Made by a program: the position numbers and the translations under genes. Below, in pieces: positions 23,391 through 35,646 of a DNA stretch of 64,000 nt (the stretch's first letter is position 1; each line of letters starts with the position of its first letter). Under the pieces are notes generated by a model that saw only the letters and a program-made list of their open reading frames with translations, did not search any database and was not told where the DNA came from. This DNA is from Cavenderia fasciculata (Eukaryota > Evosea > Eumycetozoa > Acytosteliales > Cavenderiaceae): the NCBI RefSeq assembly GCF_000203815.1, contig NW_004457735.1:2170001-2234000 (forward strand), given 5' to 3'.

Positions 23391-24354
23391 TTAATGAACC
23401 TTTTCTTTGATTTCTTCAACTATTGGAAGATTAGAGGTGTTTCTTCTTGGAGGAGTTGTTCCAGTTAATTTTTGAACCAATTTCTTAAATAGTAAGGAAC
23501 CCCAATTTAAGTTTAGGGCGATTGTAATGACTGCTTCCAACATTAAAACAATATTTTTGTCGATTGGAATCTCTTGATATCTTGTCAATGATTGATAACA
23601 CATTCTTAGTGTTACCCAAATACCCCATACATCTCTGACGAGCAGGAATGAAATGGCAAATGCCAATAAACTCCAGTCATAGTATTTGGATTTAGAGTTG
23701 ACAACTTGAATGAATGACTTTAGATTCAATGGTATAGTACTTAATTCATAAATCAACATCTTGGCACAAAATGATTTATACACAGGTGATCCATGAGTTA
23801 ACTAAAAATAAATAGTAAAGTAAATTAATAATCTTTCACTCTATCTACTCAAACAATTCTAAAACCTACATTAACATAATTTATAGCAACAAAACCAGCA
23901 ATAGCATGAAGAATCATAGTTTTACCAGATATATGTGGCTTTGAAATTGATTCATATAAATCCCACATAAAATATCCTCCTCCAATGACTAAAGTATAGT
24001 GTACCAAAGGATCCATATACATTAATTCATCTTGCTAAAAAAACAATAATGATATATAAATTAGTATTATTATTAATATTATAGAGTAACTATATATATA
24101 TAATTTATATTTACACCATATGATTTATAAGCAATTTTAAAAGCAAGGGGAGTGACAAGGAGAGCATGTAACATACTAACAGTTCTTTGATCCCATTCTA
24201 TTTTTGCCTTTTCTGTTAGTTTATCATAGAATGTTTCACAGTTAAAGAACTTTGCAATCTTTCTAGAATTGTGGTAGGTAAAGAAGAAGATAAAGGAGAA
24301 TAGCATGCATTGCGATACATAAGAGTAATCGATATAGTCTAGTAGGAACATCAT
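23391..24354 (-). CDS. TLC-domain multi-pass membrane protein
   Basis: Three exons: 24354-24115, 24034-23870 and 23801-23391, giving 271 residues. The layout is that of TRAM-LAG1-CLN8 (TLC) proteins close to TMEM56/TLCD4. The first helix is near residues 12-30. HNSRKIAKFF follows it, the middle exon carries HYTLVIGGGYFMWDLYES and a conserved His (ILHAIAG), and then comes LIYELSTIPLNLK, the usual ELSTPF-like TLC signature. I count about six or seven membrane segments. TLC proteins act in lipid handling or sensing in ER, Golgi or plasma membranes. The ceramide synthase Lag1 HH motif is absent, so this is not a ceramide synthase. The 3' end is convergent with Raptor, 176 bases away. Confidence 0.88.
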
Positions 24355-24789
24355 TCTATTCTATTCTATCTATTTTATTCTCTATATGATTGTTTGTTTT
24401 TTATTGAGTTCAATAATCTAATCTATATTAATTAATTAATTACTGTTGTAATAGTAGTCGTAGTAGAGGTAATTAATATATTTATATTGGTAGCAAAAAT
24501 ATTTATATAGACTGGTCTTGTTTTGAATTACCCCCTTAATTTGACACAAAAAAACGTTGGGGAAATCGATATTGTGACCAAATTTGGGTTTTTCGAAAAG
24601 TATCCCACGAGCAAAACGAATGTGGTACTCCAAAAAGGTGAACTATGACCATGTGATTGGGATTTAGTGATGGTTCATTGAAATTCAAAAGATGTTATTA
24701 AACTTGGAATAACAAGTTAAAGTTGATGATGACGATGATGTTCATTAAACCATAAGATTCCCATATGGAGAGGAAGGATAGGATCAAAA

Positions 24790-24820
<31 letters not shown>

Positions 24821-24909
24821 ATATTATTTATTTTGGGACTTGAGAATGTACAAAATGGGTAATTTTAAAACTTGGTTGATGCAATTATATAGTATTGGAA
24901 TTATTATTA
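24355..24909. other. Upstream region of the TLC gene
   Basis: 555 bases. Nearest the TLC gene it is AT-rich; 24520-24660 is more GC-rich and may be promoter. It ends in an (AAAT)n run, 24787-24821. No gene is supported. Confidence 0.5.
24787..24821. repeat. (AAAT)n microsatellite
   Basis: About nine uninterrupted AAAT units in intergenic DNA. Confidence 0.9.
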
Positions 24910-24921
24910 TTAATACTCGAG

Positions 24922-24975
<54 letters not shown>

Positions 24976-26313
24976 GGGATTATGGATTAAATTATTATTA
25001 TTGCTATTATTATTTTGATTATTTTGATTATTATTGTTTTCAATAGCAAGAGTTGAAACTACTTGAATTTCCAACTCGCTATAAGGAGATGAAAGAGTTG
25101 AGGTAAAAGTTAGATTTGGTGAATCTATTATGGTTGTTGATGATGATGACGTATTTGGAGGAGGAGGAGGAGAATCTATTATTGTGATTGAATCGATTCC
25201 ACTGCTGCTGGTAGTAGTTGTGGTAGTGGTGGTGGTCGTAGTGATTGGTGAATTACTTCTACTTGTAGTATTGTCAGTGTGATATTCATCTATACTACTA
25301 CCACCACTACTGATATTACTGTCCAGTTTGATGGAAGAGAACATTTTCTTGGAGGCAACACTTTCGAGACAGTTGAAAACCGATGCTTGGTGCATTACAT
25401 TGACTTCGTCGTCGGTGAGCGAGGTAAAAGCCCGCTTGAACATGACAAATGGCATAAAAGAGCCGAGTGAGATGGTGAGCATGACCGCTGACATTTGGGA
25501 GATTTCGACCACCATGGCAATCGAGTCGCCAATGGCCACACCGGCAAAGCTATCTTCAATGACGAGCCCAAAGATGATGGACCGCGACAATGCAACCACC
25601 GTGATGATACCGAGCACCTTGACAAGCGAGCTTGTCTTGCGAAACGAGACGGCGATGATTTTAGGCGGTTTGGAGTGACGCTGCATATCGCGCTTGAGTG
25701 CACGGGTGAGTATGTAGCCGTGATAGGTGAATCCACAGCCAATCAACAGCACTGCCAACAGATAGATGGCGTTGTAGACGAGACTGGTGAGATTGGCTTT
25801 GGCGGGAATAGCGATGGTCAGTATAATGACAACCCCCACCCACACGGTCAACGTCACCACAGTCGATCGCACCAACACCTTGATTCGATAGGTCACCTTT
25901 TGCACACGGTCTCCTCTCGAGCCAAAGTAGACGTAAAAGGTCGACATCCAAAACGCTCCGATTGCAATCCACTGTATAAGAACCGAGTATGTGCCAACGA
26001 TGATAAGAACGTCGTAGGCAATATCAAACTGCAGTTGATTCACCTTGGTGCTCTCATAGTCGGGAGACACTTGCTTATAGGTCTTCATGATAAAGGCGGC
26101 GGCTCGTGTCAACGACATGAGTGCGCACATGAGATACACGGTTTGACGTGTAAACGATCTCGTCAATTTAGGCGATGCCACCTCGTACACATATTGCACA
26201 GAGTTGATAATACCAAAGTACAGAAAGAGTATGATTCTAATGGTTGAAAATGCTATATAAAAGTATTGCCATTCCTCCGCTACGTCGTCATAATCTTTCG
26301 GATATATGATCAT
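24910..26313 (-). CDS. Seven-helix membrane protein, possibly TOM1/GPR137-like
   Basis: A single exon gives 467 residues. Seven hydrophobic segments are visible at roughly 17-40, 58-76, 96-124, 147-170, 178-202, 226-248 and 262-292. The cytoplasmic-looking tail is Ser/Thr/Pro-rich (TTTTTTTTTT and SPPPPPN runs) and ends in an 18-residue Asn tract followed by LEY. The loop and helix pattern recalls the THH1/TOM1/TOM3 and GPR137 group, which bind small GTPases on endolysosomal membranes; this assignment is tentative and no diagnostic motif was found. No glutamate/rhodopsin-type signature (DRY, NPxxY) is present. The tail Asn tract comes from an ATT repeat on the plus strand, so its length may vary between strains. 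Confidence 0.85.
24922..24975. repeat. (ATT)18 coding microsatellite
   Basis: Trinucleotide run that encodes the Asn tract at the C-terminus of the seven-helix protein on the minus strand. Confidence 0.9.
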
Positions 26314-27074
26314 ACTCTACTACCTGCCTGTTATAGCTAGAAGAAGAAGAAGAGGAGGAATAGTAACTTTTTAGATAAAGTTATCTATCTATAGCTATAT
26401 AGAGTAGGTAGGTAGGTAGGTAGGTAGTAGTAGCTAGTAGACTATAGTTTTATATATATATATATATATAAATGTATAAATAAATAAATATAAATATAGA
26501 TCTATTTTCTCTCTCTTTTTTCTAAGAGATGGTTTTGGTCAAAAAAGAAAACAACACCAAAAGTTTAATTTTTATGGGGGGTTTCGATTTTGGGGTGAAG
26601 TAATATCTTTTTTTTTTTTTTTATTACTTCACCTTTGTTTGAAGATCATGATACTTTTAAGTTGTTGTTGATAACATTACATTAAATTTAATGGAAATGA
26701 TATTTTTAAAAGTATCAAGTAGTGGTTTTAGTATTCAACTTATTCTTTTATTGGTTTGTTAGTATATTATATTATATATCTATCGAATGTAAGTTTAATT
26801 ATTTTTGGGGGCCAGTACGTACACTCACTCCATGTGACCTGGGTTCGTTCGTGTCTCGAGAATTAAATCCTCTCAACGAGGTGTCGGGATTCACGTCCTC
26901 AAACCATGGTGCAAAAGTCCGATGATGAATAAAAAAAATTTTTTATAATGAATGCAGGGTTGAACTACAACAACAACAACCACTTCATCATTATTGTTGT
27001 TTATTTATTTATTTGTTTGTTTGTTTGGGTATCTCTATTCTTTTTATTTATTTAACATATATAACTTTGTAATA
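26314..27074. promoter_or_regulatory. Divergent upstream region with TAGG repeat and GC-rich insert
   Basis: 761 bases between divergent genes. It holds a (TAGG) run near 26405-26427, a TA run at 26452-26469, a near-palindromic pair of AAGTAATA and TATTACTT around a T run (26596-26631), the GC-rich SINE-like segment at 26808-26944, and a T/G-rich leader before the ARG5,6-type gene. Confidence 0.5.
26808..26944 (+). mobile_element. Possible tRNA-derived SINE-like insert
   Basis: A GC-rich island in AT-rich DNA. GGCCAGTACG near its left end resembles a Pol III A box. About 40 bases on, CCTGGGTTCG followed by TTCGTGTC resembles a B box with a four-base TTCG duplication. It ends in A8 followed by T6, which could be a tail or a Pol III stop. 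No cloverleaf forms, so it is not a tRNA. No target-site duplication is clear. This is inference from pattern only. Confidence 0.3.
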
Positions 27075-29674
27075 ATGTACACAACAAGATCAATTATTAA
27101 TGCATCTGGTAGAGCATTGAATAAGCGTCAGGCTACCTCTTCTGCCTTGAAATCACTCAACAACAAATCATATTCTACTATTAGCTTTTCAAATGTTACA
27201 AGTATTCCATCACAAGTATGTAGTTTTAGGTTTTGAAACTTATGAGAGAGAAACAGTCTCTTCTCTAACATATCAGTGTATTAATTATTTTATTATTATT
27301 AATATTATTTATATTTTAGGTAAATGAAATTGAAGGAAAGATTAATAAAGAACCATTGATTGAAAGAATAGTTACATCAAATTCATCATTGTCATTTGGA
27401 CAAACTAAAAAGTATGAAAAGAGTATCAAACTATCAGAGAACAAGTCGATTGTATTGGTCAAGATTGGAGGTGGTGTCATTGAGAATGACATGAATGCAT
27501 TGATTCAATCACTCAACTTTTTGAAAAAGATTGGATTGTTTCCAATTGTTGTGCACGGTGGTGGTCCACAACTCAACGTAGAGTTGGCTGCTGCCAATCT
27601 TCCAGCCGAGTATGTCGAGGGTTTGCGTGTGACACCACCTGCAGTGTTGGCAGTTGCTCAACGTGTCTTTGCACGTGAGAATCTCAAGATTGTCGATGCA
27701 CTCGAAGCTAGTGGTACACGTGCACGTCCCATTACCCAGGGCGTCTACCAAGCATCGCCACTCGACCCCAAGACCTACGGGTTTGTCGGTGCTGTCGACA
27801 AGATTCTCACTGACGCATTGGCCAATTGCATTGCCGGCGACTATGTGCCAGTTGTCAGTAGTTTGGCCATGACCGAGCACGGACAGGTACTCAATATCAA
27901 TGCCGATGTTGCTGCACTCGAGTTGGCCAAGGCTGTGCGTCCATTAAAGATTGTGTTTGTCAATACGACCGCCGGTATGAAGGATGGTGACGGACGTGTC
28001 ATGCCACACATTGTTCTCGACGAGCAATACGACGAGTTGATGAAGCAATCGTGGGTCAAACACGGTACCAAACTCAAACTCAAGGAATTTAAGAGTTGTT
28101 TGGACAATCTTCCTCTGTCGACTAGTATCACCATTACTTCACCACTCTTGTTGCGTACCGAGTTGTTTTCGCGTAACGGTAGTGGAACCACCGTGGAAAA
28201 GGGTAACAGTTTGTTGGACAGTTCACAATCACAGTTTTGCTACAGAACGTTTGGCGCCATGATTGGCACACGCGACCATCCTGCCAACATTAAAAAGGTG
28301 GTGCAAGATGCCAAGGTTGAGATCTTTGTCAATAGCTCCTATTCGACCGGTCTCGCCATCAAGGACAGCTCGTCAGGCAGCGCTGTCAAGATTGTCGACA
28401 AGTTCTTTATCAGCAAGGACAACATTACAGACGAGTCGGCCGACTCGGTGTTCCGCTCCACCTTGGCCAAGCACCCCAGGTTGATCTGGACCACCGCCAC
28501 TGCCGAACAAGGCAAGGAGGCCGAGTTGGTTCAAACCTGGTTCAAAAAGGTGGCGACTGGATTCATCTCGGTCAAGGGTGTCACAACCTACTGGACCAAC
28601 ATGGAGATTGACGAGGTGCAAAAGCACATCACCCAATCGGCCACCAACAAGAGTGCACTCGACAAGTTGGGCAACGAGTCGACATTGAACGTTGCCTCTG
28701 AGAAAAAGGACAAGTACCGTATCGGTTTGTTGGGAGCTAGAGGATTCACTGGCGGCCATCTCGTCAGACTCATCAGTCAACACGCCGGTCTCGAGCTCGC
28801 TCTCGCTGCATCGTCCACCAACTATGGCAAGCCCATCACCACCGAGTTCCCCACTCTCAAATCGTCGCTCCTCTTTTCTCAAGTCACCCCGGATAATATC
28901 GCCAAGTACACTGTCGACAATGGTATTGACGGTTGGTTCATGGCCCTCCCCGACAAGATCTCGTCACCATATGTTGCAGCTCTCGACGTTCTCGAAAAGC
29001 AACCAACACTCGTCGACTTATCGTCTGACCATCGTTTCGATAACTCATGGGTCTATGGTAGTCCAGAGACCAACCGTGCTGCTATCCGCAAGGGTCGTCG
29101 TATTGCCAACCCAGGTTGTTATGCTACCGGTATGTACCTCTCTTTGAAACCATTGGTCAAGGCCGGTCTCCTCAACGGCACACCATCCTGTTTTGGTATC
29201 TCAGGGTACAGCGGTGCTGGTAGCAAGCCATCGGACAAAAACGACACCAAGCGTCTCGCCGACAACATCATCCCCTACAAGTTGGTTGACCACACCCACG
29301 AACGTGAAGTGTCCCATCAACTCGGCCACCCAATCTACTTTATGCCACATGTCGGACAATTCTTCCAAGGTATCACCCTCACCATCTCTACCAAACTCAA
29401 CCGTTCTGTCACGGTCGAGGAAATCACCGAACTCTACAAGAAATCATATGCCGATGAACCATTGGTAAAGATAGATGCTGGCATCATTCCAGAGGTCAAG
29501 ACCAACCAAAACAAGCATACCCTCACCATTGGTGGTTTCACCATCAAGGACAACCATCTCGTCATTGTCACCACCTTGGACAACTTGCTCAAGGGTGCCG
29601 CCACTCAAGCACTTCAAAATATGAATCTTTCCTTAAATTTGAATGAATTGGATGGTATTAAATCAGAACTTTAA
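27075..29674 (+). CDS. Bifunctional acetylglutamate kinase / N-acetyl-gamma-glutamyl-phosphate reductase (ARG5,6 type)
   Basis: Exons 27075-27215 and 27320-29674 give 831 residues. Residues 1-45 are rich in Arg, Ser, Ala and Asn with few acids, typical of a mitochondrial presequence. The kinase domain starts at VKIGGGVIEND (Lys about 95) and includes VVHGGGPQL. A DUF619-like acetyltransferase-fold domain occupies about 305-470. The reductase starts at about 512 with GLLGARGFTGG, and its catalytic Cys is in NPGCYATG near 647. The enzymes carry out the second and third steps of arginine synthesis from N-acetylglutamate in the mitochondrial matrix. The fused arrangement matches fungal Arg5,6, where the precursor is cut into two enzymes; whether that happens here is unknown. 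Confidence 0.96.
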
Positions 29675-29741
29675 AAAAAAAAAAAAGTCTAAATATATAT
29701 ATAAATGTGTAAAAAAATAAATAAATAAATCAAGAACATAC

Positions 29742-29742
29742 A

Positions 29743-29796
<54 letters not shown>

Positions 29797-29797
29797 T
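29742..29797. repeat. (AAT)n microsatellite
   Basis: About 18 AAT units downstream of the ARG5,6-type gene. Confidence 0.9.
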
Positions 29798-30068
29798 TGT
29801 AATTTGTAATTAAACTAAAATATTTATTGATAAAGGATAAAAAATATATCTACTAGTTCTTGAAGAAATACATACTTTTGGCTATAGTTTCAACAACTAT
29901 ATCTTTTAAAACAACAGACCAAGTAAATACCGATTAATTATTCATTTAGTTTCATCAATCTTTTCAACCAATGACCAAACGTTGAAATAATAATTAATCG
30001 ATATCTACTTGTCTTTTTGGGATCCTACATCCAAAGTTATTCAATGGAGAATCGGATTGTGCGTTTTT

Positions 30069-30108
30069 GATTGGAAAAGTGGCCTGGGCCCAAACCACTT
30101 TTCCAATC
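30069..30108. repeat. Perfect 14-bp inverted repeat
   Basis: GATTGGAAAAGTGG (30069-30082) and its exact reverse complement (30095-30108) flank a 12-base loop containing GGGCCC. It could form a stable hairpin. Confidence 0.85.
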
Positions 30109-30634
30109 GACAGGAAGAGACGATTGACCAAATCGAGGACATCTGGACCATGATAAATCATTTGTTTTGTTTGATGGTTGCCCCACCCTCTAACTTTTAC
30201 ACACAAGAATTTGAAGATGACTACAAGAAAAAAGCAAATATATTTTGTTCATTATCAGTAAGGTCCATAACATACGTTCACATTACAATCAGCCATATTG
30301 GAAAACGTATGGTATACCATTTGATGCTATTATAATTAATATAAAGAAATGATTAATATATAAATATATTTAACTCTAACTCTTAAATATATTTAATACT
30401 TGTACAAGCTAAATAAATCTGTCACTAACATTCATAAAACGAAAATTCAAATAGTTGGCGCCAAAATTTTGAATTTCAAAAAGACAACTGTTTTAAAGTT
30501 CAGACAGAGTTTATTTGTATTTATTTATCTATATATATATCATTTATTTATTAAGTAGTATAGTAGTTGGAATGAAAATCATCATTTATTAAATTTGAAA
30601 AGACAACCAACAATAAGACAACAAAAAAGAGAGA

Positions 30635-33600
30635 ATGAGCCTACCAACAGCAACGTCATCTTCAACAGATGACAATAACATATTTGTTGCTATTAGGTAT
30701 GTACAAACATACATACATACATACATACATACATACATACATACATACATACATACATACATACATACATACATACATACATACATACATACATACATAC
30801 ATACATAAATACAATTCGTGGAAATGATAACTGATTGATATTATTATTAAAAAGAGTAAGACCAGAATCAAAAAATGAAATCAATGACAAGAATCATAAA
30901 TCAATTATAAGGGTGCTCGATGAAAATGTGATCGTCTTGGATTCGGTATCGAGTACGAATCCAACCAGTGCAAATAGAATGAACAAGGTGTCGTTGAGAA
31001 CACAGGAACAAAAGTTTATGTTTGACCGTGTGTTTGATCAGTACGCAACACAACAAGAGGTGTTTGAAGGCACTACAAAAGGAATCATAGAGTATGTCCT
31101 CAACGGATACAACTCGACCATCTTTGCCTATGGAAGTACTGGATCTGGAAAGACATTTACAATGATTGGAAATGCACAGGGCGGCGCAGGCATCATGGTG
31201 TTGATGATGCGTGATCTCTTTGAGACTGTGCAAAACCAACAAAATAGTGGTGCTGGAAAATATAGAATTACAATGTCCTACCTTGAAGTGTACAATGAAT
31301 CGATTCGCGACTTGTTTATCGAAAATTCAAAGGCATTGGATTTGCGGGAGGATGGCAATCGAAATGTTGTAGTTGCCGACTTGACCGAACAAACTCCTTC
31401 ATCGGCCACCGAAGTATTTCAATTGTTGGAAATGGGTAATGCCAATCGCAAACAATCACCAACCAACATGAACCTTACATCATCTCGATCACACGCAGTT
31501 CTTCAAATCTATGTTCGTCGCACTGACGATCAGGGACACGACAAGGTTGGCAAACTGTCGTTGATTGATTTGGCTGGGTCTGAGCGTGCCGCCAAAACAC
31601 TCAACACTGGAATGCGTCTCGTCGAAGGTGCCAACATCAACAAGAGTCTGCTGGCACTTGGAAATTGCATCAATGCACTAGGCGATCGAAACTACAAGCC
31701 TGGCAAATACATTCCCTATCGTGACTCCAAGTTGACACGTCTTCTCAAAGACTCGCTTGGCGGTAATTGCAAGACCATCATGATTGCCAACGTCTCTCCC
31801 AACAGTGCGTCCTATGAGGATTCTCACAACACCCTTAAATACGCCGACCGTGCACGTTCCATCAAAACAAAGATCCACAAGAATATCCTCAATGTAAATA
31901 CACATCTCAGTCAATACACTCAACTCATCAAAGAACTTCGAGAGGAAAATAGAATATTAAAATTAAAACTTTTGGAACAACAACAACAATTGGAATCAAC
32001 TGGTTATTTTAATGATTTTGATCAAATCCAAAGACAACCTTCTGAACAACAACATCAACATCAACAACAATTATCTGTTTCCAATCCAACTGGAGCAGTA
32101 TCTCCAACAAAAAAAGAAATGGTATCATCTTCATCATCATCATCGTCAACTTCATCATCAATTCCATTTACAATTCAAAATAATTCAGATCCAATTAGTA
32201 ATGATAAATTTAACAAGGTAAATGACAAGATAACTAATAATCTTCAAGAAACATTGGCAATCAAAAAGAATTTAAATAATCTATTTGATAAAATGGAAGA
32301 ACTTGAACTGTTATTATTTGAGAATCAACAGAAAATCAATACTACAACAGAAGACAATCAACAGAATAGTGGTAGTAGTAGTACTAGTACGACGATTAGT
32401 ATTCAACAATTAAAATTAAATCAAATGCAATATAATAATCAAATAAGAGATTTAAAGACTAGTCAAACAATGTTATTGGATCATTTAGATAGAAATGATA
32501 AATGGAGAAGAAAATTAACTACCAAACTTACATCATCCAACAACAACTTGATCAATAATCTATCAACAAACCAAAAATTATTAATTCAACAAGCAAGAGC
32601 TGCAAGTTTAGAATTGGATCGTTGGGATTTGAATGAAAAGATTGTAAAGGAAAGATCAAATTATGCTCTTCAATCTCAACAAATTGAACAATTGGAAATT
32701 GATGCCACAGAATATAAATCATCTATTCAATCAATGTTTAATATTTTATCTGATAATTTTAATGTTTTAAAAGGTATGATTAAAAACTAAAATATTATAT
32801 ATATATAATTACTATTTACTAACTTATTTATTAATATTAATATTTTCTATTTCTACTCTTACTCTTAAGATAATAATTTACTAAGTGATGAATTTTTAAA
32901 AGAATTTGTAAAGTGTGGAGGAATCATTGAAAAAGTAAAGAATGCTGGAAATATAATTATAAAGAAACCAAAGAAAAGAAAATCATTGTCAACTCTTATT
33001 AGTAATTTATCTTCTTCATCTTCTTCATCATCGTCATCGTCGTCATCTTCTTCTTCCTCAAAACAATCTCAGTCGCAGTCATCATATGCCAATCTTGTAT
33101 CTGTTAATCCTCAAAAAAGATCCGATTCCTCTTTGAATCATTCAATTGATCAATCAGAAATGATGAATACATCTTTAGATTTGAAGATTCCAGTTGCCAA
33201 GAAATTATTAAAACCAATATTAAAAAAGACAACATCTTCCAATTCCACCACCACATCCACTACTCTACAACAAAATATTAATATTTCAAATACTACCTCC
33301 TCATCCTCTACTTCACCTACATCATCTTCATTGAACAAGAAAAGATTAATTACCGATACTGTAAATAATACTAATAATAGTTCCCAACAACAACAACAAC
33401 AATCTCAACAACAACAACAACAACTTCCACAACAACCAAGATTAAAAAGATTAATGACCAACAACTCTAATAATACATCGATAGATGGAATAACTACACT
33501 TCCAAAATCAGTTACTTCTCTGACTATTCCAGCTGCATCAGTCTCTAGTCCCACCAACACCACCAACAACAACCATTTGGCACCAACTATAAAGAGTATG

Positions 33601-33765
33601 TTGGCAACCAAACCAATGCAATTATCATCACTTCGAGTCAAACAACAACAAGGTACTACAACTCCAACTTTAACTGCTGCTGTCCAAGGTACTAGTAGTA
33701 ATAATAGTACAAGTAGTAGTTCTACCTTAAAGGTAAAAAGAGTACCAGCCTTGAAAACAATGTAA
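30635..33765 (+). CDS. kif10: Kinesin-8 family motor protein
   Basis: Exons 30635-30696, 30855-32773 and 32870-33765 give 958 residues. The motor domain is at the N-terminus, with AIRVRP at about 18-23, P-loop GSTGSGKT at 114-121, switch I SSRSHAV and switch II DLAGSERA. The motor ends near KYADRARSIKTKI, the kinesin-8 style neck start. A coiled coil follows (LIKELREENRILKLKLLEQ), then a second helical region and a basic Ser/Asn/Gln-rich tail (KKPKKRK, KKLLKPILKK). Kinesin-8 motors walk to microtubule plus ends and shorten them, controlling spindle and nuclear position. The symbol follows the D. discoideum kinesin-8 and is probable. Intron 1 is mostly a tetranucleotide repeat. Confidence 0.93.
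30707..30806. repeat. (ACAT)n microsatellite inside kinesin intron 1
   Basis: About 25 ACAT units with no visible interruption, starting ten bases after the splice donor of kinesin exon 1 and filling most of the 158-base intron. Confidence 0.95.
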
Positions 33766-33892
33766 CAAAACAATAAACTCGAGTGTATTATATTATAAAT
33801 ATATTATTGTCGGAATAATTAAAATTTAATTTTATTATTTTGGTATATATATGTAATATTAATATTAATGGTAGTAGTAGTAAGGTAATATT

Positions 33893-35646
33893 TTAAAGTG
33901 ATAGTATACAGGCACCCTTGGATGGATTGGTACAGAATAAATAACTTGAACGGTCTTGTGGTAACTTGTCAGATGGAATCTTGGAGTAATAGTCACGTTC
34001 GAGGGTGGCCATAAACTCTTCGGCTCTGTCACTTGGGACAAGGGAGATGACACAACCACCCCATCCAGCACCTGTTAATCTTGAACCATAGGCACCAGCC
34101 TTTCTACAAATATCGGTCAAACGATCCAACTCTGGACAACTACATTCAAACGATTGAGAGCAACTAAAGTGACTTGAATCCATTAATTTACCCAATTCGT
34201 GAACGACACTAGAAGATGGTGAGACTTGGTGATCAGCAGCAGAGGCAGCTCCATCAACCTTTTTACCACCGTTTGAAGATTCTTGACACTTGCTTTGGAA
34301 ATCATAGACACGAGATGTTTCACTGTAGACATGACTAGCACGACGATGCAATTGGAAGGATTCGGCGGTAACACCCGATGGGAAATACGACTTGACCAAT
34401 TGTTCAACAGTGACGCCTAAAATATTGGCAACTTCTTGACGAGTATATGCTTCTTGGTGGAGGTGCGAGTCAACCATTTCCAGTAATTGTTGTAGTGAGA
34501 GATTGGATAACTTTTGAACATCATTCAATTTTCTAACTTGCTCCCATTGTAAACCCATCTTGTTGGCCAATACAACAGCTGCCAATCGACATTCAGTTAC
34601 TCTCAAATTATAATAAAATGCTCCTGTAACTACTTTGTTTGATTCTACTAAACTATTGGAAATTACAAATGATACACTAAATAGAGAAATAGAAAAAAAA
34701 AAATTGGATATATTAATATTTGTAAATTTTCCTTTTTTGGTAGAATTTTTTTTTATATTATTATTATTAGTTATACATACCCTTTTGGTAATACTACGTT
34801 ATTGGTTCTAAGAGGATTGAATTCAATCAATTTGGCAGTGTTTTCTTCGGCAAGATAAGAGATGGCTTGATCCATACCTCCACCTTCAACACCAACATAT
34901 CTTTCACACTTGACAGAGATATTTGCCAATTCATCCTTTGTAAACACAAGATTATGAGTATATGAAATAGTTAATGTTGATACACAAACCAATGCAGATG
35001 AACTTGATACACCAGATCCCTAAATAACAATGAATAATTATTAATTCAACTTGTAATAATAATAATAATTTAATTTAAAATCTACTTACAGCTGGAACAT
35101 TTCCAGAAAATAATAAATTCATTCCTTTGAGTTTGGTTGATGGTGATGCATCTTGAACACCTTTGATAGCAGCCAAAACATAATTGGTCCAGTGATGATT
35201 AGATGGGTCGATGACGATTGGTTGATCGACGTTGATTGACTTGGGTGTATACTTGTCGACACAATTTCTAATATTAATACTATTTTGTTTAGAGTTAAAG
35301 TTACATGCTACAATGACATCTTGTTGTAATGCAAATGGCTAGAAAAGTAATCAAACAAAAAAATGAATAATAATTATTAGTAAATGAAATGGAATCAATT
35401 GATATATTGATTGTTTTTTTGAATAAGTATACATACAAGTACTGGATATCCACTATAGTCAACATGTTCACCGATGAGGTTTACACGACCAGGAGCACGG
35501 AAATAAAACATTGGTTTGTCACCATCAAAAGATTGTTGGAATTGATTTGAAAGTTCATTGTATCTAGCTTCATTGTCTTGTCTGTTGAAATAGACATCAT
35601 CAATTGATGAAAAGACAGCTGGTACATGGGGATTGAAAATATCCAT
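33893..35646 (-). CDS. galK: Galactokinase / N-acetylgalactosamine kinase (GALK2-like)
   Basis: Four exons: 35646-35437, 35338-35090, 35019-34781 and 34676-33893, all in phase, 493 residues. The galactokinase signature [18 protein letters not shown] is at 50-67. The GHMP ATP-binding loop [11 protein letters not shown] starts at 154. [10 protein letters not shown] contains the catalytic Asp, and [12 protein letters not shown] is the C-terminal GHMP motif. The match to human GALK2 runs full length ([37 protein letters not shown]), so it is closer to GALK2 than to GALK1. It phosphorylates galactose or GalNAc at C1 with ATP in the cytosol; which sugar is preferred cannot be read from sequence. 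An insertion near 370-390 is Ser/Gly-rich. Confidence 0.95.

Larger units (their letters stand above)
29675..30634. other. Intergenic region with AAT repeat and hairpin
   Basis: 960 bases. It includes the (AAT)n run, then a more GC-rich patch (30000-30210) that is open in frame for about 108 codons but has no ATG at its start, contains a perfect inverted repeat, and matches nothing I recognise. The last 300 bases are AT-rich promoter for kinesin-8. Confidence 0.5.

Noticed and set aside
24840-25046. Tyr-rich frame of 68 codons
   Set aside because: It is the plus-strand reading of the ATT repeat that codes the Asn tract on the other strand.
25495-26247. 250-codon open frame on the plus strand opposite the seven-helix gene
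   Set aside because: It is antisense to a convincing membrane protein in GC-rich coding DNA, and its translation is charged and repetitive (many His, Asp, Gly) with no family resemblance. Such shadows are expected.
26840-26920. tRNA gene in the GC-rich insert
   Set aside because: The B-box-like sequence exists but the T-stem does not pair and no acceptor or anticodon stem forms.
30707-30806. CRISPR-like or satellite array
   Set aside because: It is a simple ACAT microsatellite without spacers.
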